Position numbers and translations under genes: made by a program
Part shown: positions 1 through 9,202 of the stretch, in pieces
Layout of the letters: every line of letters starts with the position of its first letter
How positions within the stretch are numbered: the stretch's first letter is position 1
DNA from: CAVPDG01 sp963702535
GTDB lineage: Bacteria > Chloroflexota > Anaerolineae > Anaerolineales > UBA4823
Direction of reading: 5' to 3'
Length of the DNA: 64,000 nt
NCBI GenBank assembly: GCA_963702535.1
Contig: CAVPDG010000013.1
Location: forward strand, 1 to 64,000
The notes under the pieces: model-generated
Told to the model about the DNA's origin: nothing
The model's input: only the letters and a program-made list of their open reading frames with translations
Database searches by the model: none

Positions 1-299
1 CGTCGGAATACGACCGCATGGCCGGTCTTTTCGACAGCTTCCCAGAGCGCGCGGGCAGAGGGTGATCGCAGGCCAGCAGGAGTCACCATCGCGATCCGTT
101 TCTCAACGTCGGAACGAACATCGCCGACATTTGGCACCTCGCGGAGGCTGGTTGTGATCCGCTTTGCGCAGTTCTCATTCTCCATCTTCACGGTGATGGT
201 CGTGACTCTGGCTGGCGACGCCGCCTCAATCGCGGTGACCATCAGGCCGACAGTCAGAAGGCATCCCAGAAGAACGATTCGCACTTCCTGCTGTTTCAT
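1..299 (-). CDS. Secreted HMA-like protein, C-terminus cut by window edge
   Basis: The reading frame opens at an ATG at 299 and runs off the start of the window after about 99 codons. GGAGGT lies 5 bases before the ATG and fixes the start. Residues 1-27 form a signal peptide or membrane anchor (hydrophobic IVLLGCLLTVGLMV stretch, then Ala-rich). The following part has the beta-alpha-beta look of a heavy-metal-associated domain: a VTTITVKM strand, then NENCAKRI where an HMA domain normally has CxxC, then a strand VPNVGDVRSDV. Only one Cys of the usual metal-binding pair is present, so copper binding is doubtful. It may be a degenerate HMA domain used for protein contacts. The function is inferred from fold only. 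A metal-handling membrane Fe-S gene with a similar C-terminal domain lies at 18.8-20.0 kb. Confidence 0.6.
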   Translation of the reverse strand, partial: MKQQEVRIVLLGCLLTVGLMVTAIEAASPARVTTITVKMENENCAKRITTSLREVPNVGDVRSDVEKRIAMVTPAGLRSPSARALWEAVEKTGHAVVFR

Positions 300-450
300 A
301 ATGACCTCCATTTCATGTGTTTGAAACTGAACTTTATCGGCCCGGGCCGTTGCCCAAGGCCGCATACTCCCGTTCTGAATGTAGGATCTGAAATGCTGAC
401 GTGGCGGGCTGCCGGAGCGAATGAATGACTCCTGAACTCATCGGCTGTTT

Positions 451-1194
451 TCAGCCACTGCCGGCTGGCTCCTCGTCAATCGGCCGGCCGGCCACGATCT
501 TCCTTCCCGTGAATGTTGCGGAGATAATGCTGCCGCCTTCTCGGATCTCCGTAATCACAACGCCAAGAACATGCAGGCCGGCAACAACCAGGATCGCGTA
601 GTAGCTATAGAGGTGGCTGAGGATGAATGGTTTCCGAAACGCTCGCATGCTGTCGAAGGCCGCCTTGTCGTACATGTCGGCTGCCCCGGGCACGAGCGTC
701 GCCGGGTCGACCCCAGGCGCCGCCACCCAGCGCGCTATCCATTGTCCAAGGGGCGGATAGAACAAGTCGGTTCCCGCCAGTACTACACCACTGACGGCCA
801 GGATGACGAGCAAGACGAGCATCGTCGTTACGCTCAACCGCCCGAGCGGGTTGTGGCCGAGATACTGCTCGGGGTGGCGGGAGAAGAATGCCTTGATATA
901 GGACCAAGTGGCGGAGAGGTATGCCCATCCGCCTGGCAGGATTGCTCGCCACCTTGCGTACCGATTCCCGAAGAAGGCCCATACGATGCGGACGAGCAGG
1001 TTGATGACGAACACGTAGCCGATCCAGGTGTGGAGCGTCTTGAGTTTCAGGCTGCCGGTCCGTGGAATTTCAAGGGCACGGCCGTTGAGAATGAGGTAAC
1101 CGACAACCACCAACGCCACAACGCAGATCGCGTTGATCCAATGGAACCAGCGGGTCGGCGCGTCCCAGACACGATAGGATTTCAGTTCAGGCAT
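451..1194 (-). CDS. Cytochrome b/b6-domain membrane protein (Ni/Fe-hydrogenase or b561 type)
   Basis: This is an integral membrane di-haem electron carrier of the family used as the quinone-linked b subunit of hydrogenases and other periplasmic dehydrogenases. Haem-ligand candidates sit in RWFHWINA (helix 1), LHTWIGYVF (helix 2) and FILSHLYSYY / AGLHVLGV near the C-terminus. At least four hydrophobic helices are visible. Start chosen at 1194 (MPELKSY) because GGAGAG lies just upstream; an in-frame ATG at 1230 has no such site. Length 247 residues fits the family. No hydrogenase or c-type partner lies beside it, so its electron donor is unknown. The next gene (1300) is on the same strand with about 100 bases between them. 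Confidence 0.85.
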   Translation of the reverse strand: MPELKSYRVWDAPTRWFHWINAICVVALVVVGYLILNGRALEIPRTGSLKLKTLHTWIGYVFVINLLVRIVWAFFGNRYARWRAILPGGWAYLSATWSYIKAFFSRHPEQYLGHNPLGRLSVTTMLVLLVILAVSGVVLAGTDLFYPPLGQWIARWVAAPGVDPATLVPGAADMYDKAAFDSMRAFRKPFILSHLYSYYAILVVAGLHVLGVVITEIREGGSIISATFTGRKIVAGRPIDEEPAGSG

Positions 1195-1299
1195 GTTGGC
1201 TCTCCGGAAAGTTGTGATGCAACTTGGCAAAAGTCAGTGACGTATCGCAGCAGCGTTTCATGGAATCTCTCAATAAAATGGGGCCGTAGGATGCGGTTG

Positions 1300-2232
1300 C
1301 TATTGTCCGCTAATCGCATCGGTGACGGGGCGCGGTAGGAGGACACCGCGCCAAACCCATAAGTTGGTGACGCCGATGCCCAGACGAGTGACGATGATTC
1401 CCGTGGACCAGAAAAGGCCCATCGCAATGAGGGTTTCGCGATTTTCCGGACCAAGTAGCAAATAGAGTGCGGTTTCGCGGGTCCCAAGTCCCGAAATGCT
1501 GGGCAGGGAATCGGCCGCCAGGACCAAAGGGGCTGTGCTGAGGACCGTGGACGAAGTCTCGTAAACGCGGCAAATCTGCAGAGCCCCCGCCAAATATAGA
1601 ACGAGGATCGCGTAATACCCGGCCCGGAGCAGCACGAGTTGAGCACTGTGCCTCCAGGACCAAACGCCCAGCCAAACACCCCAACGACTCCGCTGAAATC
1701 GGTCGCGTTGAGAGTGTGACAGCATTGCCGGTATCGCACCGAGGCAAATTAGCACGATCAGGATACTTCCACAGAGCACTGCAATGCGAGCTGCCATCGG
1801 GCTGCTACTGAACAAGGCCCCTGTAAGCCCGATGGTCATCAGCACGGTAGCATCATGATACAGCAGCAGGATGCCCCGCGAGGCGGTACTGACGAGTGAG
1901 GTGTTTTGGAACCGGGCCACATTCCAAACGACCATAGCCTGTCCCAATTGGCAGTGCAGCGCGCCGATCAGGTAGGAGAGCCCCCGCACTCTCAACATCT
2001 CCGAGTACCGCAGCGGCGTTTGGCCGACGGAGTACACGACTCGCAGGCAAACGCAATCCCACAAGTAGACCGCGAAAACCATGACCACTGTCGCCGGAAC
2101 CAGCAGTTCCCACTGCAATTGCCTGGCGGCATCGAACAGAGTCATGGGAGAAACTCGCCACACGAGCCAGGCGAGCAGGCCGGCGCTGATCAGGAACGGA
2201 AGGCTTTTCTGCCATTGTTTCATCGAATGCAT
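1300..2232 (-). CDS. Flippase-like membrane protein (lysylphosphatidylglycerol synthase TM-region / UPF0104 family)
   Basis: A polytopic membrane protein of about 310 residues with six to eight hydrophobic segments, lacking any soluble synthase domain. The arrangement (short charged N-terminus MKQWQKS, helix LISAGLLAWLVWRV, mid-protein Arg-rich SEMLRVRGLSYLIG, C-terminal PSISGLGTRETAL and ATGIIVTRLGIG-like segments) matches the membrane half of MprF/AglD-type proteins. Relatives are linked to lipid or glycolipid translocation; the substrate here cannot be read from sequence. Two ATGs (2232 and 2223) are possible and neither has a strong Shine-Dalgarno site. The gene is intact, unlike many neighbours. 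Confidence 0.75.
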   Translation of the reverse strand: MHSMKQWQKSLPFLISAGLLAWLVWRVSPMTLFDAARQLQWELLVPATVVMVFAVYLWDCVCLRVVYSVGQTPLRYSEMLRVRGLSYLIGALHCQLGQAMVVWNVARFQNTSLVSTASRGILLLYHDATVLMTIGLTGALFSSSPMAARIAVLCGSILIVLICLGAIPAMLSHSQRDRFQRSRWGVWLGVWSWRHSAQLVLLRAGYYAILVLYLAGALQICRVYETSSTVLSTAPLVLAADSLPSISGLGTRETALYLLLGPENRETLIAMGLFWSTGIIVTRLGIGVTNLWVWRGVLLPRPVTDAISGQ

Positions 2233-2355
2233 CTTAATCGATTTGGATGTCTAGCGGATTGGCTTCTTGAGTTCGGGCTCGATCTTCGCGGCCTGCCTAG
2301 CCGGATTTCTCAGCACCCCGGCCGAGTGCCTGCAACTCTCGGGGAGTGAGGAGAA

Positions 2356-2391
2356 CGCTGGCGAGCCGCGCCGGGCCGCGGCTCGCCAGCG
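2356..2391. terminator. 15-bp perfect inverted repeat, probable hairpin terminator
   Basis: CGCTGGCGAGCCGCG (2356-2370) is followed after a 6-base loop by its exact reverse complement (2377-2391). It lies between the small membrane ORF ending at 2459 and the flippase-like gene starting at 2232, both on the minus strand. There is no clear T-run, so it may be a Rho-aided terminator, an RNA-stability element or a dispersed REP-like palindrome. Confidence 0.45.
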
Positions 2392-2458
2392 CAGCAACGG
2401 ACTCCGCCGTTGCCTCCTCAGGGGAGAGCCTTCTCCTCAAGTGGTTGTGTCTGACGAC

Positions 2459-2659
2459 TCAACATGCGCCGAGGCGTGTCCTTTGTTCGTGTCGTGGTCC
2501 AGCCGTACATCTCGATCGAGATACCGCCTGTTGTCCCCGATTGGCCCGGGTGCGACCATCCGCTCTCGAACGAAGGTAAGCGCAAAGCAGTTTCGTCATT
2601 TCGATTGTCACGACAAGTCCCAGTGTCGCCGACACGAAGACTTTCTCCCAGGTTTCCAT
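2459..2659 (-). CDS. Small membrane protein, unknown
   Basis: A 66-codon frame beginning METWEKVFVS. AAGGAGGTG lies 5 bases before the ATG, one of the strongest ribosome sites in this region, which is the main reason to accept the gene. Residues 5-27 form one hydrophobic helix (VFVSATLGLVVTIEMTKLLCAYL), followed by a basic Arg-rich tail. It follows the protease gene (stop at 2705) by about 45 bases on the same strand and may be co-transcribed. No family is recognised. The Arg/Gly-rich tail could be out-of-frame sequence created by an indel. Confidence 0.45.
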   Translation of the reverse strand: METWEKVFVSATLGLVVTIEMTKLLCAYLRSRADGRTRANRGQQAVSRSRCTAGPRHEQRTRLGAC

Positions 2660-2704
2660 ACGGCACCTCCTTTCGATGGCCCGTACCGGCAACCGTTCGT
2701 CCCC

Positions 2705-3630
2705 TTACCTAGCAGTGGAATCCTTCACCACGGGCTCCTTGGCCGCCGATTCACTGAATTGCGTCAATAACTTCTTGACAAAGTTCGCCGGAACGGCAAA
2801 GCCGATCCCTTGGTAGCCGCCGTCGTCGGAGGCAATCGACGTCGTGATGCCGATCACGTCCCGTTGAGCGCCACCAACGGCCCTCCGGAACTGCCCGGAT
2901 TGACCACGGCGTCGGTCTGCAAGTATCTTGTCTGGTGCTTCGAGCAGAACGACCGGTTCTTTGCACTGATGATGCCCGCGCTGACGGTCTGCTCCAACTC
3001 CAGCGGGCAGCCGATCGTGAGCACCCAATCGCCGATTTCCGCTTTGTCCGAGTCGCCCAGCGGAACAAAGGGCAGCGGCGCTTTGGCGTCGATCCGCAGC
3101 ACGGCCACGTCATGTTCCTGGTCGGTGCTCGACTTGCTTGACGGGGAACTGCTTGCCGTCGGCCGTTTGCACGACCAGCTTCGGCTTGCCTTGCACGACG
3201 TGCTTGTTCGTCAACACGATTCCTGTCGGGGCCACGATGAAGCCCGATCCGAGGATGTCGAGCGACTTCTGCTGACCCGCGTCGGCCGCCGGCCCGTCGT
3301 CGTCCTCGTCCGACTCGTGGGCGCGGCCGCAGCGTGGGCATACCGGCGAAGGCCCGGCCTTGATCACGACCACGGCCGGCAGGACCTTTTGTGCGGCGGC
3401 CCGGAATGCCCGGGACAGTCCTTCGGCCTTGAGCAGCTCCGGGATCGACCGCTCGCGAGCTGCCTGATGGGCCGGAGCCAGCGGCCGACGGGTGCTTGGG
3501 CATGGCTGGTCTGCCTGTTGCCGATGCATTGCACAGAACAGACAGTTGCTGCCAAGACCACACCGCCCGCAAGGATCAGCCGTCCGCAACGGCTTCGTGC
3601 GCATGTTGTCGGCGTCTCTGCATGATTCAT
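2705..3630 (-). CDS. HtrA/DegP-like trypsin-fold serine protease (frame broken)
   Basis: A chymotrypsin-fold protease spread over three frames. The N-terminus (start near 3630 or 3623, AAGGAG upstream) is a signal peptide with LILAGGVVLAATVCSVQC. The next part carries GSGFIVAPTGIVLTNKHVV with the catalytic His. EHDVAVLRIDAK supplies the catalytic Asp, and NPGSSGGPLVALNG supplies the catalytic Ser. The C-terminus DGGYQGIGFAVPANFV is the standard end of the protease domain. Frame changes fall near 3480, 3110 and 2870. All catalytic residues are intact, so the shifts are probably sequence errors. No PDZ domain follows: the protein ends about 35 residues after the protease fold, at roughly 300 residues. 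A CPRCG segment with an acidic stretch (EDDDG) is inserted before the catalytic His. Exported quality-control protease is the likely role. Confidence 0.75.
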
Positions 3631-3643
3631 CTCCTTGGATAGT

Positions 3644-6226
3644 CTAGGTCGTTTGCATCGTCTGATCTTGAGCACCTTGAGCACCTCGAACCACAGAATG
3701 CTGACGACGCCGCCACGGCAACACAGAGCACAACGTCGACCGCGTGCAACGGACTGAAGTGGAACAAGCTCGCGAACGAAGGGCACGTTGAGCACGATGG
3801 CCAACATGACCGCGGCCCCGCCAACCACCCACCACAGCGCGGCGTTCGGCTCCTTGAACATGGAAACGATCGTGCGGGACCAGGAGCGGTTCGTGAGGAT
3901 CAGGCAGAATTGGCCACGACCAGCGTCGCAAACACCAATGCCCGGCGGGTAGTCGCTTGTCCGCGTGCCCAAGATGCCGCGCCGCCCAGAACACGGCCAG
4001 CAGAACGCCAAGAACGCTGACGCCCTGAAGAAGACTCAAGCCCGACGGAACGGAGATTGAACAAGCCGCTCCTTGGGGTTTCGCGGCGGCCGGTTCATCG
4101 TGTTGGGCTCGGCGTTCTCGGCCTCGAAGATGACCGAGCAGGCCGGGTCGATGATCAGTTCGAGAAAGACCACGTGGATCGGCAGGAGCAGCAGCGGCCA
4201 GTCGGCGAAGAACACCGGGACCATCGAAAGCCCCGCAATCGGAACGTGGACGGCGAAGATGTAGGAGACGGCCTTCTTGATGTTGTCGAAGATCCGCCGC
4301 CCCATCTTCACGGCCTGAACGATGGACGCGAAATCGTCCTGAAGCAGCACCAGGGCCGACGCCTCGCGGGCAACGTCCGTGCCTCGTCCGCCCATGGCAA
4401 TGCCGATGTGGGCCGCCTTGAGGGCCGGGGCGTCGTTCACCCCGTCGCCCGTCATGGCGACGATCTCGCGGTTGGCCTTCAGCGCGTTGACGATCCGCAG
4501 TTTCTGCTCCGGCACGACGCGCGCGAAGATGTTGACGTCCCGAATGCGGTGTGCCAGTTCCTCGTCGCTCATGTCGTTGAGTTCAGGGCCGCGTAATGAC
4601 CGCTTCCGGGTGATTCAGGCCGATCTGCCGGCCGATGCTCTGGGCGGTGGCGGGATAATCGCCCGTGATCATGATCACCCGCACGCCGGCACGATAGCAC
4701 TCCTGGATGGCTGCGGGAACCTCCGGGCCGAACGGGATCGGCAAGGCCGACCAAGCCCAGGAACTCGAAGTCGCACGTCATGTTGGCCGGAAGGCAAGTC
4801 AGCCGGTTTCACACGGCCTTCGGCCACGCCAAGCACTCGCAGCCCGCGACCGGCCATCGCCGCCACGTTCCTTGCCAGTTCTTCGTTCCGCGGTGTATCG
4901 AAGTGGCACAGGTCGGCGATCGCTTCCGGCGCGCCCTTGGCGGCGACCACGTAGTCCGTGCCGTCGGGCGATTGCCAGACATGCGAGAGGGCCAGCAATT
5001 CGGGCGACAGGGGATACTCGCGTACCAGCGTCCAGGTGGCGTGAAGGTGCTCGGTGCCCGTCAGATACCGATCGCCCAACTGCCGGATGGCCTTCTCCAT
5101 CGGATCGAAGGGGTCCTGCTTGCTGGCGAGCACGGCAAACTCCAGGGTCCGATGGAACGTCTCCGGCAGCTTGCCGTCTGCGTGACCATCAACGTCAAAG
5201 TGACCTCCGTCGCTGAACAAGTGCTGCACCGACATCTGGTTCAGCGTCAGGGTTCCGGTCTTGTCCACGCAGAGCACCGTTGCGGCGCCGAGCGTCTCGA
5301 TGGCCGGCATGCGGCGGGTCAGCACCCGGTTCTGCGAAATCCGCCACGCCCCCAAGGCCAGGAAGATCGTCAGCACCACGGGGAGTTCCTCGGGCAAGGT
5401 CGCCATCGCCATGGTGATTCCTGCCAAGAAACCCTTCCTGCCATGCGGCGGCCGAGTTGCCGCGACTCAAGGCAAAGGCCACGACGACGATCGCGCAAAG
5501 GACCAGGCCAACGACGGCCAGATAGCGAACCAGCCTGCCCGTCTCCTTCTGCAGCAGCGTCTGTTCCGGCTCGATGCCGTGAATCGCCTTGCCGATCTTT
5601 CCGAGTTCAGTCCGCATTCCGGTGCGCTGGACCTCGGCCATGCCCTGACCGCCCGTGACCAGGGTGCCGGAGAACAGGAACGGCAGGTCGTCGCCGCCCG
5701 GCGGCCCCATTTCCGTTGAACCGGTGGCGGGAGCCTTGCGCACCGGCACCGATTCGCCGGTGAGCAACGACTCGTCAACGGAGAGGTTGATCCCTTGCAG
5801 GAGGATGGCGTCTGCCGGGACGCGGTCCCCTTCGGACACAAGCACGATGTCGCCGCGGACGACGTCGCGTCCGGCAATTCGCATCTGCTGCCCGTCGCGG
5901 ATCACCAGGGCCCTTGGGCTGGAAAGGTCCTTGAGTGCCTCCAAGGCCCGCTCGGTTCGCCGCTCCTGGACGATGGTGATCCCCATGACCACGAAGACGA
6001 AGCCGAGGAGCATGAGGGCATCGGTCAGTTCGCCCATGAGCATGTAGAGCAGGCCGCAGGCGACCAGCAGCAGGAACATGGGCTCGCGGACCACTTCCAG
6101 GGCGATCGCCAGGACCGTGCGCTGCCGGCTGGAAGGCAACTCGTTGTAGCCTTCTTCCCGCAGTCTCTGAGCGGCGCAGCTTTCGGTAAGGCCCGAGGCA
6201 TTCTGGATGTCGAATGTGACTGCCAT
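3644..6226 (-). CDS. Cation-translocating P-type ATPase, PacL/Ca2+-ATPase-like (frame broken)
   Basis: ATP-driven cation pump of the inner membrane. Starting at 6226 (MAVTFDIQN) the domains run in order: N-terminal cation-ATPase domain (AQRLREEGYNELPSS), actuator with LLTGESVPV, membrane helix 4 with ATLPEELPV, phosphorylation motif CVDKTGTLT, nucleotide-binding KGAPEAI, hinge MTGDGVNDAPALK, and C-terminal helices with FKEPNAALWWVVGG. PEEL in helix 4 places it with the type II (Ca2+/Mn2+-like) pumps rather than the copper or potassium types. The reading frame changes near 5430, 4780, 4730, 4590, 4030, 3900 and 3740. Every catalytic motif survives, so the shifts look artefactual. About 860 residues in total, normal for the family. 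The exact stop is uncertain because of the last shift; 3644 is the best choice. Confidence 0.82.
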
Positions 6227-6304
6227 GTTGTGACTCTTTGCAGTGGCCTGAGGAGGGAAGTCTCTCAGTCGTCGTGTTCTCGTGTTCTTTCGGGACCGCA
6301 ATCG

Positions 6305-6637
6305 TTATGCCATTTCTCCGGAATGCCGCACAGGCGTCAAGAGGAGTGCTCCAATCACGCACACGCCGGCAGCGAGTCCGACGGCGGTACTCCACAAATG
6401 CCTGGAGGCAAGCTTCCTGATCCATGCCCAATGCAGAGCGAGATGCAACACAACCACCACGACGAACAAGTATGCCACCCACTCGTGGATATCGCGCCAG
6501 TCCTCGGCGGCGAGCCCGAGGATCGTCGCACTCGTGTCCTCGCATAGCCGAAACTCCAGCAGCAGCCCCGTACCCGCCAGAGCGCAAAAGCAGAAGTACG
6601 CGAGGGCATCCAGCGCGATGTTCCTGTTCATGGTCAT
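6305..6637 (-). CDS. Four-helix b-type cytochrome-like membrane protein (DUF4405-like)
   Basis: A 110-residue membrane protein starting MTMNRNIALDAL, with four hydrophobic segments. His residues in DIHEWVAYL and VLHLALHWAW are spaced like haem b ligands in the cytochrome b561/DUF4405 group. It sits between the P-type ATPase and the zinc-finger gene on the same strand. GGATAG upstream is a weak ribosome site; a second ATG two codons downstream could also be used. A role in membrane electron transfer is inferred from fold only. Confidence 0.65.
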   Translation of the reverse strand: MTMNRNIALDALAYFCFCALAGTGLLLEFRLCEDTSATILGLAAEDWRDIHEWVAYLFVVVVVLHLALHWAWIRKLASRHLWSTAVGLAAGVCVIGALLLTPVRHSGEMA

Positions 6638-6644
6638 GGTCCGT

Positions 6645-7040
6645 CTATCCAAAATCAAAGAGGTTTCCGAGAAAGTCGCGAATCCCGCCACCACGCCCCT
6701 CCTGGTCCCCTGAACGCCCTTGCCGACCATTCCGTATGAGAGACTTGTCCTCGTCGTTGTCGTCCTCGCGGTCGCCGGGTTCTTTAGCGTTTGTCGTTTG
6801 TCGCTCTCGCCCGGGGCTTGCCGACGTTCGTGCAATGATCCCTTCCAGCGCCCCGCGTTGCAGCCAGATTCCGCCGCACTCAGGGCAGTAGTTGACCTCA
6901 ATGCATTCGCGGTCGGTTACCCGCATGTCTGTGTCGCAAAATGGGCATATCATTCCTGTCTTCCTTTTGTTCGTGTCTTCCATTGTCAACGGTACTACTC
7001 CGCGATTTGAATGGGTGGCCTTCGAGGTGCTATTGTCCAT
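6645..7040 (-). CDS. Zinc-finger protein, TFIIB-type zinc ribbon (zf-TFIIB)
   Basis: A 131-residue soluble protein. Residues 30-70 carry MICPFCDTDM and INYCPECGGIW-like paired CxxC motifs (seen as CPFC and CPECGG), followed by WLQRGALEGII, the signature of the small bacterial zf-TFIIB family. The C-terminal half is charged, low-complexity and Gly-rich, ending FLGNLFDFG. Start at 7040 is backed by GGAGAG six bases upstream. An internal ATG at 6953, preceded by AAGGAAG, would give the zinc ribbon alone. Its role is not established in the family. The stop lies 7 bases before the cytochrome-like start at 6637, so the two are likely co-transcribed. Confidence 0.7.
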   Translation of the reverse strand: MDNSTSKATHSNRGVVPLTMEDTNKRKTGMICPFCDTDMRVTDRECIEVNYCPECGGIWLQRGALEGIIARTSASPGRERQTTNAKEPGDREDDNDEDKSLIRNGRQGRSGDQEGRGGGIRDFLGNLFDFG

Positions 7041-7055
7041 GGTAGTCTCTCCAGA

Positions 7056-7913
7056 TCATCCAGCCGCCGAAGTCAGGGATCGCTCCCGTGGAAGAACAGC
7101 CTCGTGGTGGGGCAAAACCTCGCCAACGGCAGAGGGGTTCACATGCTGGTCGATTTCGCGGAGCCTGGATATCACATCCTCAAGAGGTTTGAGCGACACG
7201 TCTTCGACGGAATCGCCTTCGTAGTACCCGAATGGGTTGTCCAGGTCTTGGATGAGCAGGCCCAGAAACCGCATCAGGAACGTAATCACGCCCACGTAGA
7301 ACAGCGACTCATAGAACGGATCGATTTTGGCTAGGATCAACCCGCCTATGAGCAGCATGGTGGTAACCTGCGCGATGAGGTAGCCCGAGGGGATGAACGA
7401 CGTCTCGCGGACCGTATGGATGCGAATCAGCGTGCGACGGATGTTGTGCTGTTCCTGCTTCAGGCGGGCAATGAAATTCGCCTGGGTCGAGCCCTCCAAA
7501 TCGATGAAGAAGTGGTTGAGGTTGCCCAGCGTCGCCATGACACGGCGGGTCTGCTGCTTCTTGTAGAACCAGTCCTTGATCGACGACGACAGACCGAGAA
7601 GAGACTTCAGTAGCCGTCCGGCCACCTCTACCTTCTTACACTCGTAGAGCGTGGCGGCTTCGTCCGCCATGGTTTCGATGCTGGCGGCAAGTTCCCCAGG
7701 CAATCTTTCGCTTTCCTTGTAGTCTGCCAATACCCCGCTAAGCAGGAATCCCATCAGGAAGACGTTGGCGGCCACAATCCCGGAGAATAGGGGATTCAGT
7801 GAAATTACCTCCCAGCCGAGCCAGTGGGCGGCCAGTTTCAATGCGATTACGGCGACCACGCTGAGGGATGCGTTCACCAAGAGCAAGTGCCGTTTGGCGA
7901 TTCTGCGAAACAT
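7056..7913 (-). CDS. Bestrophin-like/DUF4239-type membrane protein
   Basis: Intact 285-residue protein. Two N-terminal helices (residues 8-30 and 42-62) are followed by FLLSGVLADYKESERLP and a long helical cytoplasmic stretch. Two further hydrophobic segments (AQVTTMLLIGGLILAK and LFYVGVITFLMRFLGLL) precede a short acidic C-terminal region. The GVLADYKE motif and two-plus-two helix layout match the DUF4239/bestrophin-like group of putative anion channels. Channel activity has not been seen here and is inferred only. The zinc-finger gene starts 16 bases downstream. Confidence 0.65.
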   Translation of the reverse strand: MFRRIAKRHLLLVNASLSVVAVIALKLAAHWLGWEVISLNPLFSGIVAANVFLMGFLLSGVLADYKESERLPGELAASIETMADEAATLYECKKVEVAGRLLKSLLGLSSSIKDWFYKKQQTRRVMATLGNLNHFFIDLEGSTQANFIARLKQEQHNIRRTLIRIHTVRETSFIPSGYLIAQVTTMLLIGGLILAKIDPFYESLFYVGVITFLMRFLGLLIQDLDNPFGYYEGDSVEDVSLKPLEDVISRLREIDQHVNPSAVGEVLPHHEAVLPRERSLTSAAG

Positions 7914-7956
7914 GAGCCATACTCCGATAATGTGGTGTCGTTCGCGGCCTTACTTT

Positions 7957-8328
7957 CTAGCCGTGCTCGATCCGTAAAGCGCACTTGATGCAGCGCGTTG
8001 CATACGGAATGGCGGCAAGCCGTGTCTTGGAGATCCTTCCGCAGCACTCCTCACAAATGCCGTACGTTCCCTGGTCAATCCGGTCCAGGGCGTCTTCGAG
8101 TTGCTGGACCATGTCTTCCTTGCTTTCCATCAGGCTGAAGTTGCACTCCTGATCGAAGGCGTCGCCTGCGATGTCCGCCATGTGGGTCGGCATTCTGGTC
8201 GGTTCGCGGCCGCCAACGATGCTGGCCGTCTCTGCACCGACGCCGGCCATTCGGTCCACGTCGTCACGTAGTTGTGCAAGCAGGCCGAGAATGCGCGAGC
8301 GGTATTCATTGGTGTCGTTGCGTTTCAT
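7957..8328 (-). CDS. DksA/TraR-type C4 zinc-finger protein
   Basis: A 123-residue protein with an N-terminal coiled-coil-prone segment (RSRILGLLAQLRDDVDRM) and a C-terminal zinc finger: YGICEECCGRI then AIPYATRCIKCA, giving the four Cys. DRIDQGTYGICEECC is the family signature. Relatives bind RNA polymerase through the secondary channel and alter rRNA and stress promoters together with ppGpp. The acidic tip DxxDxA of true DksA is not evident, so it is better called TraR/DksA-like. AAAGGAC lies upstream of the ATG. It fits a stress or slow-growth gene group with the HPF-like and CsrA-like neighbours. Confidence 0.8.
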   Translation of the reverse strand: MKRNDTNEYRSRILGLLAQLRDDVDRMAGVGAETASIVGGREPTRMPTHMADIAGDAFDQECNFSLMESKEDMVQQLEDALDRIDQGTYGICEECCGRISKTRLAAIPYATRCIKCALRIEHG

Positions 8329-8345
8329 GGCTCTTGTCCTTTTCC

Positions 8346-8709
8346 TTCATCGCGGCCTCGGTGCTGAAAACGAGTTGTTGGCCGGTACATCAATATCGAG
8401 TTCAACGTCGTCGGGCTTATCCAGATTCATCTGCGGCACGCTTCAAAGAGCCCGGCGAGGGCAAGCTGAACCGCATGGTAGGACGTAGCCCAGCCGCGTA
8501 GGACGACGCGCGATCCAACGATTCGCACTTGCAGTGCCCCGATGCGTCCTCCTGTTCGGTGGGCAATTGTCACGTACCAACGCGATTTCCACATCCGTAG
8601 CGGATCGAACGATCTGCGGGGGCCCCGCCGAGATCGGACGGTTTCGGCGTTCCATAGCCCCACGTTCCTGCGTGCCGGTTACCCGGGCCTCTTGATATGC
8701 TACCAACAT
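8346..8709 (-). CDS. BON-domain-like small protein (frame broken)
   Basis: Start at 8709 (MLVAYQEA) is set by AAGGAGGT seven bases upstream. The N-terminal 50 or so residues are polar. A frame change near 8540 leads into GALQVRIVGSRVVLRGWATSYHAVQLA, which matches the core of a BON (bacterial OsmY and nodulation) domain. A second change near 8430 leads into DKPDDVELDIDV, the usual last strand, and a stop at 8346. The length would be about 120 residues. BON proteins bind phospholipid surfaces or peptidoglycan and are often osmotic-stress proteins. No signal peptide is visible, so this copy may be cytoplasmic. Confidence 0.55.
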
Positions 8710-8743
8710 CGCAAAACCTCCTTGGACATTACGCCGCGCGAAC

Positions 8744-9127
8744 TCAGCCGCGGGCGGCACACGGACTGTCGAACTCGATCTGATTGTCCGGAAATGTTTC
8801 GTGTGAGCTACGATGATGCCTGGCGTTGCGGCGCCGTTGAAGCGCCCGGCCGATAGCCCGGCCGGCCCGACCTGCTGCCAGAGCAACAGCGGCCGACACA
8901 TTGGCGTGCGTCTCCTCGATGGTGACCTTCCCCGAAGGGGCCAGCCTCACGACCAAGCGGCACTGTTTGTCGGCGCCTCCTCGCGGGCCGTTCACATCAG
9001 CTAGTCCCACGGTCACCTGGGAAATCCGCCCATCAAAGCGGCTGAGGGCGAATTGGAGGCGTCGCTCCATCTCCTCGCGATCGGTGTCGTGCAGTCGAAA
9101 ATTCTTCGCGCGAATCTGTAGGTGCAT
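8744..9127 (-). CDS. Ribosome hibernation factor, HPF/RaiA family
   Basis: A 127-residue protein starting MHLQIRAKNFRLHDTDRE, with the beta-alpha-beta-beta-beta-alpha pattern of the sigma-54-modulation/S30AE domain. Key landmarks are ERRLQFALSRFDGRISQVTVGLAD, CRLVVRLAPSG and a final helix rich in Arg and Ala (RAGRAIGRALQRRRN). Such proteins sit in the 30S decoding centre and silence ribosomes in stationary phase. The long-HPF dimerisation domain is absent; a short polar tail follows instead. GGGGGAC precedes the ATG. It lies just downstream of the CsrA-receiver gene on the same strand. Confidence 0.78.
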   Translation of the reverse strand: MHLQIRAKNFRLHDTDREEMERRLQFALSRFDGRISQVTVGLADVNGPRGGADKQCRLVVRLAPSGKVTIEETHANVSAAVALAAGRAGRAIGRALQRRRNARHHRSSHETFPDNQIEFDSPCAARG

Positions 9128-9202
9128 CGTTGTCCCCCTGTAAACACTAGAGTTGTAAAGACTTCCGTGGAGCGATGTTCCTTGCGGGTGTTATGACGCC
9201 AG

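Noticed and set aside
571..1338. Long plus-strand frame opposite the cytochrome b gene
   Set aside because: It is antisense to a clearly conserved membrane protein, has an Arg/Asp/Glu-biased nonsense composition and no domain.
4780..5658. Long plus-strand frame opposite the P-type ATPase
   Set aside because: Antisense shadow in GC-rich DNA; the minus strand holds DKTGT and the other ATPase motifs.
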